Source: Cryptomeria japonica
Lineage: Eukaryota > Streptophyta > Pinopsida > Cupressales > Cupressaceae
Direction: 5' to 3'
Assembly: GCF_030272615.1 (NCBI RefSeq)
Contig: NC_081406.1
Span: forward strand, 248,429,218-248,493,217
DNA: 64,000 bases
The notes beneath the pieces are model-generated. The model ran no database searches and had not been told where the DNA came from. It worked only from the letters and a program-made list of their open reading frames with translations. Both the position numbers and the translations under genes were made by a program. Every line of letters starts with the position of its first letter. Position 1 is the stretch's first letter. This document shows, one piece after another, positions 32,430 to 44,479 of the stretch.

Positions 32430-34140
32430 TCACGATTTTTTTACCAACTTTGCAAAAATGCGGCCCTAATAAAACCTAAGGGAAACATGAAAAACTGAGA
32501 TAGGCTTTTGTAGGGACCCCTTTCATGGACTTGTAGGTTCAAATGGATCATTTGCAAGTGCCACAAATTTCGAGTTAGGGCCCATTAAAGTTTGACAATT
32601 TTTAGCACTTAGGGTGCTCAAAGGACGACATCGGTAGGATATGACCTCGAGTGTTTGACCGAGTGGGGGGACAAAATAGGAGCATGCAAAGGGTAATAAT
32701 GCCTAACTAGACATGTCAAAGCCGACGATTTTTTATCACGATGAGCAAAACAAGAAATTGGCCACGCGACAACATTCAATTGAACAATACTAACGATTTT
32801 TTTGCCAACCGAAAAAAATGTTTCCCTAATAAAAACTAAGGGAAAATTAGAAAAATGAGATAGGATTTTGTAGGTACCCCTCTCATGGACCCGTAGGTTC
32901 AAACAGATCATTTCTAGGTGCCATGGATTCTGAGTTAGGGCCCATCAAAGTTTGACAATTTTTAGCACTTAGGGTGCTCAAGGGACGACGTCGGTAGGGT
33001 ATGACCCTGAGCGTTCGACCAAGTGGGGGGAAAAAATAGGAGCATGCATAGGGTAATAATGCCTAATAGGACATGTCAAAGCCAATGGTTCATTATCATG
33101 ACGAGTAGAACGATAAATTGGCCATGTGACAACATTCGATTGAATGAGACTGACGATATTTTTGCCAACCAAAAAAATGTTGTCCTAATAAAACCATAGG
33201 GAAACTTGAAAAACTGAGATAGGATTTTGTAGGTACCCCTCTCATGGACCCGTAGGTTCAAATAGATTGTTTGCAAGTGCTATGGATTCCAAGTTAGGGC
33301 TCATCAAAGTTTGATAATTTTTAGCACTTAGGGTGCTTAAGGGACGACGTTGGTAGGGTATGACCCTGAGAATTCGACTGAGTGGGGGGGAAAAATAGGA
33401 GTACGCACAGGGTAATAATGCCTAACTCCACATGTCAGAGCCAACGGTTTGTTATCACGATGAGCAAAATGAGAAATTGGCCACGTGACAACATTCGATT
33501 GAATGAGACTAATGATTTTTTTGCCAACCAAAAAAATGCTACCTTAATAAAACAATAGGGAAAATTGAAAAACCGAGATAGGATTTTGTAGGGACCTCTC
33601 TTGTTAACCCATAGGTTCAAAGGGATTGTTCGTAGGTGCCATGAATTCTGAGTTAGGGCCCGTCAAAGTTTGATTATTTTTAGCAGTTAGGGTGCTCAAG
33701 GGACGATGACAGTAGGGTATGACCTCGAGCGTTCGAATGAGTGGGGGGGAAAAATAGGGGCATGCATAGAGAAATAATGTCTAAATGGACATGTTGGAGC
33801 TAACAGTTCATTATCACGATGAGCAGAATGATAAATTGGCCACACAAAAAACATTCGATTGAATGAGACTGACGATATTTTGCCAACCAAAAAAATGCTG
33901 CCCTAATAAACTATAGGGAAACTTGAAGAACCGAGATAAAATTTTGTAGGGACACCTCTCATTGACCCATAGGTTCAAACAGATTGCTATCAGGTCCACG
34001 AGTTCCGAGTTAGGGCCCGTCAAAGTTTGACACTTTTTAGCACTTAGGGTGCTCAAGGGACCATTTGTAGGTGTCGGTAGGGTATGACCCCAAGCGTTCG
34101 ACCGAGTGGGGGGCCAAAATAGGAGCATGCATAGGGTACT
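32430..34140. repeat. Satellite of about 360-bp period, nearly five copies
   Basis: The landmark TTTTTAGCACTTAGGGTGCT recurs at about 32601, 32961, 33320, 33679 and 34038, a period of 359-360 bp. Each unit also contains GACGACGTCGGTAGGGTATG, GTGGGGGG and TTTTTGCCAACC. Copies differ by scattered substitutions. Minus-strand frames repeated once per unit are an effect of the repeat and not a gene family. Confidence 0.93.
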
Positions 34141-34262
34141 AATGAATTGTATCAAGTATTATTCATTAAATGAATTGTATTGTATTGTTCATTAAATGAA
34201 TTGTATTGTTCATTAAATAAATTATACTGTATTGTTCATTAAATAACCATTATTAACCATTG
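34141..34262. repeat. Short AT-rich tandem repeat
   Basis: Several copies of TGTATTGTTCATTAAATGAA (20-30 bp period) directly after the satellite. Confidence 0.8.
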
Positions 34263-34512
34263 TTAATTATTGGAATGAAGATTAAATATTTCCATGATAT
34301 CACCATGCACAAATGAGCAACAATTTATATGATCAAATATCAACTTTTGTATATATGAAAATGTCAAATGATTACAAATGTATGTCCATACACAAATATG
34401 GCATAAACGCCAACTCAAACAAAATGTATGTCTATATACTTGAATGTATGTCCATATACAAAATATACATGCCAAATAGACACGTAAGCATCCCAAAACT
34501 ATCTATAACATC

Positions 34513-36200
34513 CTAAGCTGTTGATGGATCATCAAAATCAATCCTCTTTGCAGCACTACTCAGCTCTAAAGGATCCTGCACAAGAAAAAACAAACCACGC
34601 TTAATATTAGTTATATTATATAACTCACATTCTAAAAGTTAACATATAAATGAACTATAATTGAACTATTCTTGTTTACCTCAGCTCCATGTTTTCTCTA
34701 TGGCTTTGTAGGACTCTTGATGTATGTCTTCGGTAGAGGAGCTATGTTTTCAATATTTTCATACATAACCTACATATGTTCACAAACATGACATTGATAC
34801 AAGTTAGCATATAATTGTCACTGATAATAACAAATTATATCTACTAAACACAAAATAAAATAAACACACATTTACTCGAGGCATCTCTTCTTCTTCTTCA
34901 TCTTCAGGTATACTAGGTGTAGTCAACAAGGATGTGAAGCCAAGAATTCTCTGTACATATACACAACAAGTATATGAAACTATCAATCTATGTCTAGATG
35001 TGTATAATAAATATAAGTTATTTAAACTATTAATTCAATCATATTTGCATTCAATTACCTTTCCCTTGTCTCCAATTGCACTACCAGATCCTAAATCACA
35101 CTACCTCGCACTCGTGCTGCTTGTGCCCTATAAGAGTAAAATAAGATATGCATGAAAGTTACTACATAATATAATTAATACCAATATAAATGATGAGCAT
35201 GTATGTACAATAAAATACAAATGACTAGGTGCAATAATATATGTACCGTCAAGCTATCAAGGCCAAATGAAATGGTCATCAAGGTACCCTCTTGAATCTA
35301 TGTCAACTCCTCCTCGTTCATGAATTGTTAAATAGACCATGTAAATAAACATTAGTACTTAATATTATCTAGATTATAAATATTCATTTAAAATATGGCA
35401 TGAACTATGAAAATACAAATCTTACCACTACATCATCAATGTATGATGATGGTGCCTCCTCACCTCTAGCATGCAAGGAATCCCCAGGGTATCCTCCAAT
35501 CTGTGTCATAACATTTGGTGCATCGTTCATCTCATGCACCTCATAATCTGCACTCTCTGCAGGAGGATCAATGGGTTATCCAACTGGACCTAAGCATACG
35601 TGCCCACACATGACACAACTATGGGGCACACAAATGTGTGGAGTTGAGGATGATGTGTCATAGCCACCAGATGCATTGCTACCATCAAAAGTAGGTTGAG
35701 CTACTAAGCCTGCCTGAGAAACCAAAAGGCTACTCAAAGAGTGAATAGTCGATATGGTCCGTGATGCCGCCTCACAAATGATATTTAGATGTTGCGCTGG
35801 AGGTGGGGGATCAACAAGAGGAGGGGGGACATATGGGCCCTAGACTACTGTGACTGCCCCAGGTCTATTTTGGGGAATACCTAAACCCACACCCTAGAAA
35901 GGTTGGATGTCAAAGTAGTTCACATGTTTTCCTAAAACAAACTCAGCATACAATTTTTTGATGAAGTAGAAGGGGACATCAAGATTGTTGTTGGGTGGTT
36001 TTTCGAAAACCATCCACCAATGATAACAAATTTTTTTCACAATACCATCATTTGTGCACCATTTAATAGAAAGTTATTTTTTTGGGGGTCTATAGGTTGA
36101 CCAGTGTAGGGATTCATAAACAATGATGTGATATCAACTCCATATACTAGTTGAGTTGTGCATATGTGATCATTTGATGATTTTTCAGCTCCATTATATC
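34513..36200 (-). pseudogene. 3' part of a decayed spliced gene with small phase-0 exons
   Basis: Minus-strand exons are bounded by GT/AG: 36200-35426 (ends SYIDDVV, donor GTAAGA), about 35312-35247 (acceptor weak), 35127-35059, 34950-34876, 34769-34680 and 34575-34513 (ends DDPSTA, stop). The internal exons are 66, 69, 75 and 90 bp, the last is 63 bp, and all introns are phase 0. That regularity is hard to get by chance. Three exons carry one stop each. The large exon includes CTTQLVYGVDITSLF, one frameshift near 36045 and a Pro-rich part; another exon is acidic (PEDEEEEEMPR). The upstream part of the large exon lies beyond an inserted gypsy element at 47861 and on. Product not recognised; it could be a host gene or the transposase gene of a DNA element. 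Confidence 0.6.
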
Positions 36201-36979
36201 TGTTTATGGTGAAAATGGATAACAACAATATTGAAAGGCCAAATTAATTCAACCACAAAACCCTAGCCTAACAACAACAAAGATCCACCATAACATATGA
36301 AGATTATCTAAGACAATGCAAATCAAATGAAATCACAAAGATTATACCATCACATGTCCAATAGGGTTTGGATCTCCATTCTTCCTATCTCCATTGATCT
36401 TGCTTGATATATTTTCTCTCAGATTTTATATGCACAAGAGCTCAACAAAGAATGCAAATGTGGTTGCAAGTAGGCTTGATTGCATATGCAAGTTCGAAAG
36501 CGTAGTCGGGGCTGAATGCATAGTGAGGGTTTAATAATGAAGGAAGCATCTCCTTATATAGAAGACACTATAAGAAATGGAGGGATAAGATTGAGAGGTG
36601 TAAAAGATAAATGGTCGGCTATGATTAGAGGGTAGGTAAAGAAAATAATAAAATAATGGGAGGGTAGGTAGTGTATGAATTAAGAGATGAATGACATGTG
36701 TCATGGGTAGAAAAGGTTAATGAATTAATTAAATAAATAAAGATTAATTTAATTAATAGAAGTGGGATCAATTAAATAAATAAAATATTTATTTAATTTA
36801 GGAAAAGGGTAATTTAAATAAATAAATGTATTTATTTAAATGAGAAATAAGACTAGAAGAGGATAAATGAATTAATTAAATAAATAAAGATTTATTTAAT
36901 TAATAGAAGAATTAGGCTAAAATAATTAAATAAATAAAAATATTTATTTAATTAGATTGGACAATTTTAGGTGTCTACA
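36201..36979 (-). repeat. 3' LTR of the PMD-carrying gypsy
   Basis: TGTTTATGGTG to GTGTCTACA. Matches 47029-47811 closely, including the AATTAAATAAATAAA-rich section. On the element strand it starts TGTAGACACC. Confidence 0.92.
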
Positions 36980-36996
36980 TTTTGCCCCTCTTTGAG
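36980..36996 (-). other. Polypurine tract of the PMD-carrying gypsy
   Basis: TTTTGCCCCTCTTTGAG on the plus strand, i.e. a purine run AAAGAGGGG on the element strand, next to the LTR. Confidence 0.75.
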
Positions 36997-37504
36997 ACAA
37001 TGCCGCTTGTTGCGTTGTTTCAAAGAAGATAATATGAACTGATACAAAGTTGCCCCAAGATGGGAATGATATGCCCCCTCGAGAGATTGGATGAAAATGT
37101 CTGAAAAGATCGCAGATAATCTCTTGATAAGAAAGAAAGGCTAGAATGGACTGACCGGATAGGATAGAGTGACAGAGTCACAGGATAAAGAAGACTGACT
37201 CGGGAAATGAGGGCTAGGGCTAGGGTAGTCAATAAGATAGACCACGAGGGGAAAACATCCTCATTGTCATCCACACATCCAAGAGATTAGAGTGCAGAGA
37301 GCGAATAGAGCAGCAACAGTCAACAGTGATGGCATTGGTGCATAGATTCGATCGGGTTTGCCGATTTCAGAGGCCAGCAGATGCAGGAGAGCTGGTAAGT
37401 ACCACAAACCCTCCTTGTACTTTGTCGCAATAAATAATGTCAATAATGCATGCTAGGTAGAGAAATAAATTCTTTTTAGAATATGTCAAACAAGGTCAAA
37501 AAAT

Positions 37505-37805
37505 GCTAAGGTGCGTCTGTGCTGGTGCCAGGCGTGTCTTGGTTGGCTAGGCGCATCTGTGTTTGTGCCAGGCACGTCTACGAATGAAAAGGTGTCTATG
37601 TCAAATGTGAGTACATCTGTGTTGTGCAGACGCGTTTGTGCTATGTGGGCATGTCTGTGCAGAGCAGGCGCGTTTGTGCAAAGCATAGGCATGTCTGTGT
37701 ATTTCAGGCGTGTCTGTGTAGAGCAGGTGCGTTTGTGCAATATGTAAGCACGTTTATGTCATGAAGGCGCGTTTATGTCATGAAGGTGCGTTTATGTCTT
37801 CAAGG
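37505..37805. repeat. Minisatellite, about 20-23-bp unit
   Basis: Many diverged copies of GGCGCGTTTGTGCAAAGCAT and GGCATGTCTGTGTAGAGCA. GC content is higher than nearby and CpG is frequent. Open frames here are repeat artefacts. Confidence 0.85.
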
Positions 37806-37999
37806 TCAAATCGGTAGTTCTGTGATGAACATACGCTGTCGATTGGATAAGCTGCTGAGAGGATGTACTCAAGAAGGTCCTCTAGGGAAGACTAGGATAG
37901 AAGATAGGGCTAGGGTTGACAATTCTGTGATAGAATATACATTGCCAATTAGGAAACTACTCAAGAGGATACACTCAAGAAGAAGCCCTAGGATAAGAT
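37806..37999. repeat. Tandem duplication of about 105-115 bp
   Basis: Two copies share CTGTGAT, then GCCAATTAGGAAACT or a variant, then GAGGATACACTCAAGAAGA or a variant, ending in CCCTAGGA-like DNA. Confidence 0.7.
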
Positions 38000-38004
38000 A
38001 GGTC

Positions 38005-38300
38005 AAGGCACTTTGTGATGAACAAGGAGTACCAAGACATAATACTTTGTGATGAATAGGGAGTACTAATATGAACAGCACTTTGTGATGAACAGGGAGT
38101 GCAAAAAATGAGCAGCACTTTGTGATGAACAGGGAGTGCAAAAACACGTAGTACTTTGTGATGAACATGGAGTACCACTAGGATAAACAACAATACTTTG
38201 TGATGAATAGTGATTGTCACAAGGATAGAGTGCCATATGATAGATATAAGCACTAGGATAAAAAGAAGCATTTTGTGATGAATAGTGAATGCCACTTTAA
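38005..38300. repeat. Minisatellite, about 37-60-bp unit
   Basis: At least seven copies of GCACTTTGTGATGAACAGGGAG or close variants, immediately upstream of the PMD coding sequence. Variable spacers separate them. Confidence 0.85.
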
Positions 38301-38329
38301 TTGACACAGTTGATTTGCTTGACTGCAGG

Positions 38330-38850
38330 AGTATCTACCTATGCTGGAGTCATGGGAGAGATTCCAATCGACTCAGAGGTTACGACCAGAGCTGACATTT
38401 GAGGACAGGGCCGTGATTGAGGTTATGGGTTTGCGATTCATTCTATATGTGCCTAAGTTTTAGGCGAACATGGGATTGCTGACTGTGCTGGCTGAGAGAT
38501 GGCACTCAGAGACATGTACGTTTCATTTGCCGATGGGTGAGATGACAGTAACCTTAGAGGATGTTTATAGGATTCTGAGGATACTGATCGATGTGGAGTT
38601 AGTACCCTATGATCGAGACGAAGGCAAGAATGCACTGAGACGAGTGTTATAGGATCCAAGAGTGGAGATGAGGGTTGGACACGTGGCATGGGACATGTTG
38701 ACATGGACTGGATTAGCATTACCAACAGTACTGGTAGGAGTGATCAGTGGGTTTCTTTGTCCAAATAGGGCGACACAAGGGTTGGATGTAGCCATATGTA
38801 TTTTGACATCATTGTATCATGCCACTTATGATTATATATATATGAGATTC
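38330..38850 (+). pseudogene. Plant mobile domain (PMD) protein fragment carried by the gypsy element
   Basis: Plus-strand reading in one frame from a splice-acceptor-like GACTGCAG into EYLPMLESWERFQSTQ, then VIEVMGLRFILYVPKF, a stop at 38461, LAERWHSETCTFHLPMGEMT, VTLEDVYRILRI, a second stop at 38650, and VAWDMLTWTGLALPTV. The combination LAERWH, TFHLP-x-GEMT and TLEDVYRIL is diagnostic of the plant mobile domain (the aminotransferase-like domain of MAIN/MAIL proteins), which occurs in host silencing factors and is often carried by transposons. It is antisense to gag and sits between the integrase tail and the 3' LTR. Both stops are TAG and could be decayed CAG. Inactive here; it shows that the parent element carried a PMD cargo gene. 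Confidence 0.85.
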
Positions 38851-38905
38851 ATCCTTGCGGCAACTATATGCATGTGTACCTATGTGATGTATGTTTCTAT
38901 GTGAT

Positions 38906-40370
38906 GCTTATGATATGGATGCAAATATGTACATGAGGAAATGCAATATTTTTGTTCTTTTATGTTTTTATATGTTATGAAAATGCAAATGTGAATGCAT
39001 GAAATGCATATGAATATGATAATGCAAATAATTATTTACATGATGAAAATGTAAAATGTGCTAACATGTGTTGTGTGCAGGATGTGATGCAATTGTAATT
39101 GTGATATCTATATGTATGGAGATGATGAGATATGCTAACCTATGATGATGTAGGTGCAAGTACATGAAATGCAAATATTTTTGGTGTGTCATTGTACTCA
39201 GTCATGTGATAATGGGCTACAAGGACTCGGGAAGGACAATGGAAATCAATCAAGAACGAGGGATGGAAGATAGAAGATATGAAAGTGAAAGAGCTTCTTG
39301 TGCATTATCATCATTGAGCTTTATTATGGTAAGTACGTTATGATGATCAAGGCATATGTTTGACCTAGAAAGTCATTGTACCTGCTACATGGAGATAAGA
39401 TAGTTGCAAATAAGGAATGCCCTAGTTCATACTAGACTCACAATGTCCTCATATCCTTGGACAAGTCATAGCATTACTAAGAGACAATCCACAGACAACA
39501 AAGAAAAATAGGTGATGATACCCCATCCTCACCTTTCTAGTCAAAGACATCTTGGAGATAGAATCTCTAGCCAGAGACATCCTGGAAAAGCTAAAAGACA
39601 TGTCACCAAAAGATAAAATCAAAATAGCACCAAGACTCAACACCAACATCCATTGTAGTCCTCAAGTTTAGTGTCTCTTGTCACTTGTATAAGTCTATTT
39701 GTTTGTGGTCACAATGTTTACTTTCACAAATGGATAGATAGCACTAAACCATAATGTTGTTTGAGTCTATTGAAAGATTTGATTTGTTGAAGCACATTGT
39801 TTTTGTTGTGTCTCATCTAAAACTGACTGAATCCATGAAACTGATACTTTATTGCAAAGAAGACGGAACTTTATTGTGGATTGGTGATGCGAATGTTGGT
39901 TTATTGCGGATTGTGCATGAATAGATCGAAGAAAACTAGAAGAAACTGTCCTCCTCAGAATGTGTGATTCTCTTAGTTCCACACCCATCACTACATGTAG
40001 GATTTGCCTTAGCCACAGATAGGAGCTGATTTATTATGGATGGAAAGGGGTGAAAAGGAGGGATTATTATGAATGGCTAACCAATCTTAGGTAGATCAAT
40101 AACAAGCCATGATGGGAATGGGTAAGTTTATTATGGATGGATACATTATGAGTGTGTGCAAAGTGAAGTAATGAGATTGAATTCTAAAGGAGGGAGGAGC
40201 AATGTCTCTACTCATGGCACCGGTGACCCGATTTTCACCATGGTACTTTCCCAGGGTGCCACTGAAGTGGTTTTCACCATTGGACGAAATGTTTTTTGTT
40301 TTTCAATTTTGATTTTTTATTTTTATTTTTATTTTTTTTTGTATTTTCTGAATTAGGATACTCTGAAGAG
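38906..40370. other. Non-coding part of the gypsy cargo region
   Basis: AT-rich with ATG/AAATGCAAATATG-like low complexity (38880-39180). Around 40215-40290 lies GGTGACCCGATTTTCACCAT followed by GGGTGCCACTGAAGTGG and TTTTCACCATTGG, a partly repeated GC-richer block. A T-rich run occupies 40296-40345. No further PMD exon was recognised, though one may exist near 39240-39340. Confidence 0.4.
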
Positions 40371-40703
40371 CTATGTGTGAAACCTACGAAGGTGCATGCT
40401 ATTGATAGGATCCTCCAAAGATTCACCCTCTATGGTTGAGAGTTGATATGCACTAGATCCATATGCTACTGTGATGATGTAAGGACCAAGCCAGTTTGGT
40501 TCGAATTTGTCCTTCTTCTCTCTGTCTTGCTGATTTTTAGGATTTTCTCTAAGAACCAAGTCACCTACCTCAAATGTGTGAGGCTTGACTTTATGATTGT
40601 AGCTGCATTGTTCCTTGACTGAATGATGTGTAGCTCGAGTGACTATCTTCCTTGATAAAGGAACTGAGATAGAATTACTAGTGTGTGGACTACATAGGCC
40701 CAT
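40371..40703 (-). pseudogene. pol: Gypsy integrase C-terminal domain
   Basis: Minus strand: YNHKVKPHTFEVGDLVLREN then KFEPNWLGPYIITVAYGSSA then SMHLRRFHT. This is the SH3-like/chromo-type C-terminal end of Ty3/gypsy integrase (the GDLVLR and W-x-GPY motifs are diagnostic). The catalytic core that should precede it is absent; only about 350 bp separate it from the protease-RT linker. So pol has lost roughly the RT, RNase H and integrase core. Confidence 0.88.
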
Positions 40704-41052
40704 ATGTGTGTCACCTAAAGAAGTTTGGGCAAGTCCTTCAAGGAAGTTCCATTAAAGGTCCATGATGTATCACTAGAAGGGAATGGATGTGCAAAACAAG
40801 TGGATGAGTGATGAAGGCTTATGATTGTGAAAAGAAGTGAAAGTAGGATAGCATGATGGAGACTTAGGATCAACAAGTATGCTTTTTGACTTGAAATTTT
40901 ATAACTTTTGCCCCCAGTTATTTTGATATTAGGGGAGATCAACTCTTGTTCTTTTTCTTTCATAGGATTTTCATCCTTGACCTTGATTTTTGCAGACTCC
41001 AATAGCTTTTGATTTTGATTTGAACTAAAGGACTTTTCTTTATTTTTGACTT
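40704..41052 (-). other. Pol deletion junction region
   Basis: Short non-matching segment between the integrase tail and the gag-protease remnant. The expected 2-3 kb of RT, RNase H and integrase core are missing. The breakpoint cannot be placed more exactly by eye. Confidence 0.5.
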
Positions 41053-44000
41053 TTAGATTTTTCTTTTCAAGGCTTGATTTTTAATCCCCAATGAGTAAGG
41101 GTTTTTGTTTTCTTGTTGATCCAAGTCTAGAAGTGGAGTGGAAATGGACTGAGTGGATGAAATGGTAAGGCTATACAAGTTCTCAAGAGGGTTAGCGATA
41201 CACTCAACAGATTCTTTGATGGGACCACTCTTAGGACTATTGATATCAAGAGTTGATTGTACCACTAGAGGAGATTTGCATTCGAACTTAGTAGCCACAC
41301 CACTAGGTTCTTCGTACCCAATTCCTTGGCATTGCAAATTATTTGTAGGTTGTTCTTGTTGACTGCATGTGTTAGGAGATAGTGGGAGTTGATCAACATG
41401 AAAGATATACTCACCACATCCCATGTCTTTAAACTTGAACTTTTCTTTGATCTCTGCTTGTTTTGATGTAGAAGCTTTCAATGATTCTGGATCCACATAT
41501 ACTAATGAAGGAATAGCTTCTCGATTGACTAGGATTGTTATTTCTGATCTAGGTCACAGATTGTTGCAATATATGAATGGATTAGGATCATCTTTGATGG
41601 TCACTTCAACTCCATTGTGTGGAAACTTGATACATTGATGATATGTAGATGGTACTGCACTCATCTCATGAATCCAAGGACGTCCTAGTAGTATATTGTA
41701 TGTGAGATCTAGGTCTAGGACTTGACAAACCACATCCTTTGTAACTATCCCAACTCTGAGAGGTAAGGTGACTGTGCCTTTAGATGAACGCTCTTCGTCA
41801 TCATATGCCTTGATGGTAATTTTGTTTGTACAATTTATAGCTTTATCAGAATATCCCAATTGTTTAATAGTGCTCAATGTACAAATGTTTAGACCTGCTC
41901 CTCCATCTATCAGGACTCATTTTATTTGATGTTTGTGTATGAAGGCTTCAATGTGTAAAGGTGCATTATGTGGTTGGCTCACGGAGGTGTCATCGACTTC
42001 TGTGAATGTAAGGGAGTGTGGAATGGAAAGGTATCCCACCATGGCTTGAAACTGGTCCACGTTTAGATCAGTAGGGATGGAAGTGTCTCTCAAGATTTTG
42101 TCAAGAATGGATTTATGTGTGGGGGATATGCGTAAGACCTCAAGGATGGAGATGAGTGTGGGTGTCTTCGCTAACTGTTCTATAAGGTCATACTCAAGTT
42201 TGGTTGATGCAGAAGTGGTGTTTTTAGTTGGAGAACCTTGCAAAGTGAATTTACCTCAATGAGTTGTGACATTACATTCAGAGGTAGGTTCGGAAGAAGA
42301 TCCAATGCCTTTTAGGACAATCTTGGGTCTTTCGGTAGAAGTCTCAGACATTTTATCCTTGATGATAATGATAGAGACATAATTGTCCATTGAAATGTGA
42401 TTGATAGTTGAATCATAGTTATAGGATACTCTGGTATAGTTGGTCTGGTCATCTGTGGCTTTAGCTTTTCCCTTGTCATGCTTTGGGAATGGTTCCTTAA
42501 ACATCTCATGTTCTTGATTGGATGAGTGTCCTTCAATCTCAATGTCACATCTATCAATAAGATCTTGTATGATGTTCTTCAGACGATGACAATTACCTAT
42601 TTTATGACCTTTTCTCTTATGAAATTCACAATATTCATCATCATTCCACCAATTTGGTTTGACCTTTGGCTCATATGGAGGAAAATCTGGAATTGTGATT
42701 ATCTTGTTTGCCACTAGCTTCTTGAAAACTGACTCAAGTGGTTCTCTCGATGGAGTGTACTTCCTTCATGACTTTGAAGTTGTTTGAGTATTCACTTGAT
42801 TGTTTGTAGAGCTTGATCCAGAAAAAATGATTTTTGATCATATTGTATTGGCATCAACAACACCATCATTGACTGTGTTCTTGTGTTTGTTCCAAAATCT
42901 TGGCTTATCTTTTCCTTTAAAGTCATCTTTGTTTTCCTTGAATATCTTAATGACTCCTTGTTCAATTAGGACCTTCTCTATTGCTTAGCCTTTTTCAATG
43001 ACGTCCTTGAAGGTGGACAAACAAGCTTTCCTTAGATCATAGCCAATGTCTTTGTTAATATTTTGGGTGAACATTTCTACCATTTGTTTTTGTGGAATTT
43101 CACAAGAGAATCTACTGGCTAGATTCCTCCATCTTTGTAAAAATGATGAAAAATACTCTCCATCTTTTTGCTTGGTGTTGCACAAAGTAGTGATTGATAT
43201 GTTTGTCTCTATGTTGTAGGAGAAATGTTGGATAAATGCCTCTGCTAAGTCACCCCATGACTTAATTCCAGGTGGAAGATGAGAGAACCATTCCATAGCT
43301 TGATCACCTAAGCTTTGTGGGAATAATCTTATCAAATATGTCTGTTCTGCTGCTACCTCAATGCAAGCTATGAAAAACTATCTTATATGTGCCTTAGGAT
43401 CCCCTTTTCCTCTGTACTTATCAAACTTAGGTGTCACAAAGTGTGTAGGGAATGGAGGCATTGGAATGCTTTTGTCAAATGGAGAGGGACATATGTCTCT
43501 CATTGTGTAAGTTGGCTTTGATGTATTTATGTCCTCCATTTTCTTTTGTATGTCCATAATTTGCTGCTCCAAATTGTTCTTAGGTGGAGACTGACTTCTT
43601 GGAACATACCCCATGCCTGAGGCACCGGGAGGAGGAGAAGCATGTTGCATATATGGATGATATTGATCATACACATGTTCATATGGAGGAGGTCTATAAT
43701 GATGTTGTGTATATGGACCACTTGGTATAGAATCATGGTGATGAATGGAATATCTACTTTGTCCATGTATATCATACTCTACAGGAATGTCATGAGTTTG
43801 TTCTAGTGTGTTGCCCCCAAATTTGACACGGGGTTTCCTTGTGTCCAAATTTTGAACATGTCTTTGAATATCCAATTGCTTTGGTCATTGATCCTTAGCA
43901 TTGGTATGAAATTGAGCATATTTTTCTACATAAGACTTCCATAATGGTCTGTGAAGGTGAGTATCATATGCTTGACCATGTGTGTATGGGACCTCTGGTT

Positions 44001-44479
44001 TTTGAAACAAAGATGATGGTGATTTTGACACCATATGTGGTCCTCTATTGCCTCCACTATTAGGCCTCCTTTGATCCATGTTGGAGTGAGTTTGTTGCAA
44101 AGGTCGATTTTCCATTATCTGAGACATGTCAAAATCATGGGGGATCTTGGCTCCACTTTGTGCCATCACTTGTAAGAAATATTGTCTCTCTCTTCATTAT
44201 TTCCTCAGCCAATCTATTGAAATGGGGATCCATAATGGTGTCTTCCACTTCTGCTGAATGTACGAAAAAGTTGTCCATATTGTCATAGTGTGTATCATTG
44301 TTGTTTATAGTATCCATGTTCTCAACATTTGGAATGTTTCTATAGGCATCCATGTCAGGTAATGTAGTATGATCAGAATTGAAAAAGATATCATTGTCAT
44401 ATTCATAGGCACTCATGTTTGCGGACTCTTGAGCCTCTTTAGCTTCTCTCCTAGATTTTTGGTAACGGGTTTCAACCAT
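41053..44479 (-). pseudogene. gag: Gypsy gag and protease
   Basis: Minus strand from MVETRYQKSRREAKEAQ (44479). There is one frameshift near 44150, then a single frame from 44169 to 41053 with about six stops. Order: a Pro/His/Tyr-rich N-terminal region with SSLFQKPEVPYTHG; the retrotransposon capsid domain (43335-42985; RLFPQSLGDQAMEWFSHLPP, FLQRWRNLASRF); a variant zinc knuckle YCEFHKRKGHKIGNCHRL (about 42630; C-x2-H-x4-H-x4-C, with H in place of the second C); an aspartic protease region (41877-41554) with TYNILLGRPWIHEM; and a protease-RT linker (41496-41053). Capsid and protease are the usual parts of a plant gypsy. Not functional. Confidence 0.88.

Noticed and set aside
31290-32430. Right-hand terminal inverted repeat of unit A complementary to the left end
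   Set aside because: I looked for the reverse complement of the left-end string (GGATCATGGT, GCCAAAACA) and found only short chance matches.
32618-33890. A family of similar minus-strand frames of 60-100 codons spaced about 360 bp apart
   Set aside because: One frame per satellite monomer, with differing ends; explained by the 360-bp tandem repeat.
36720-36960. AATTAAATAAATAAA runs as a separate AT satellite or matrix-attachment site
   Set aside because: The same runs occur at the same place in the partner LTR (47545-47790), so they are part of the LTR.
37486-37747. Cys/His/Ala-rich frames on both strands that look like a repeat protein
   Set aside because: Both strands are open across a CpG-rich minisatellite; no conserved start and no family match.
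40156-40356. 66-codon plus-strand frame with a Phe/Tyr-rich tail
   Set aside because: The tail is translation of a T-rich run, and the region is antisense DNA in the gypsy cargo area.
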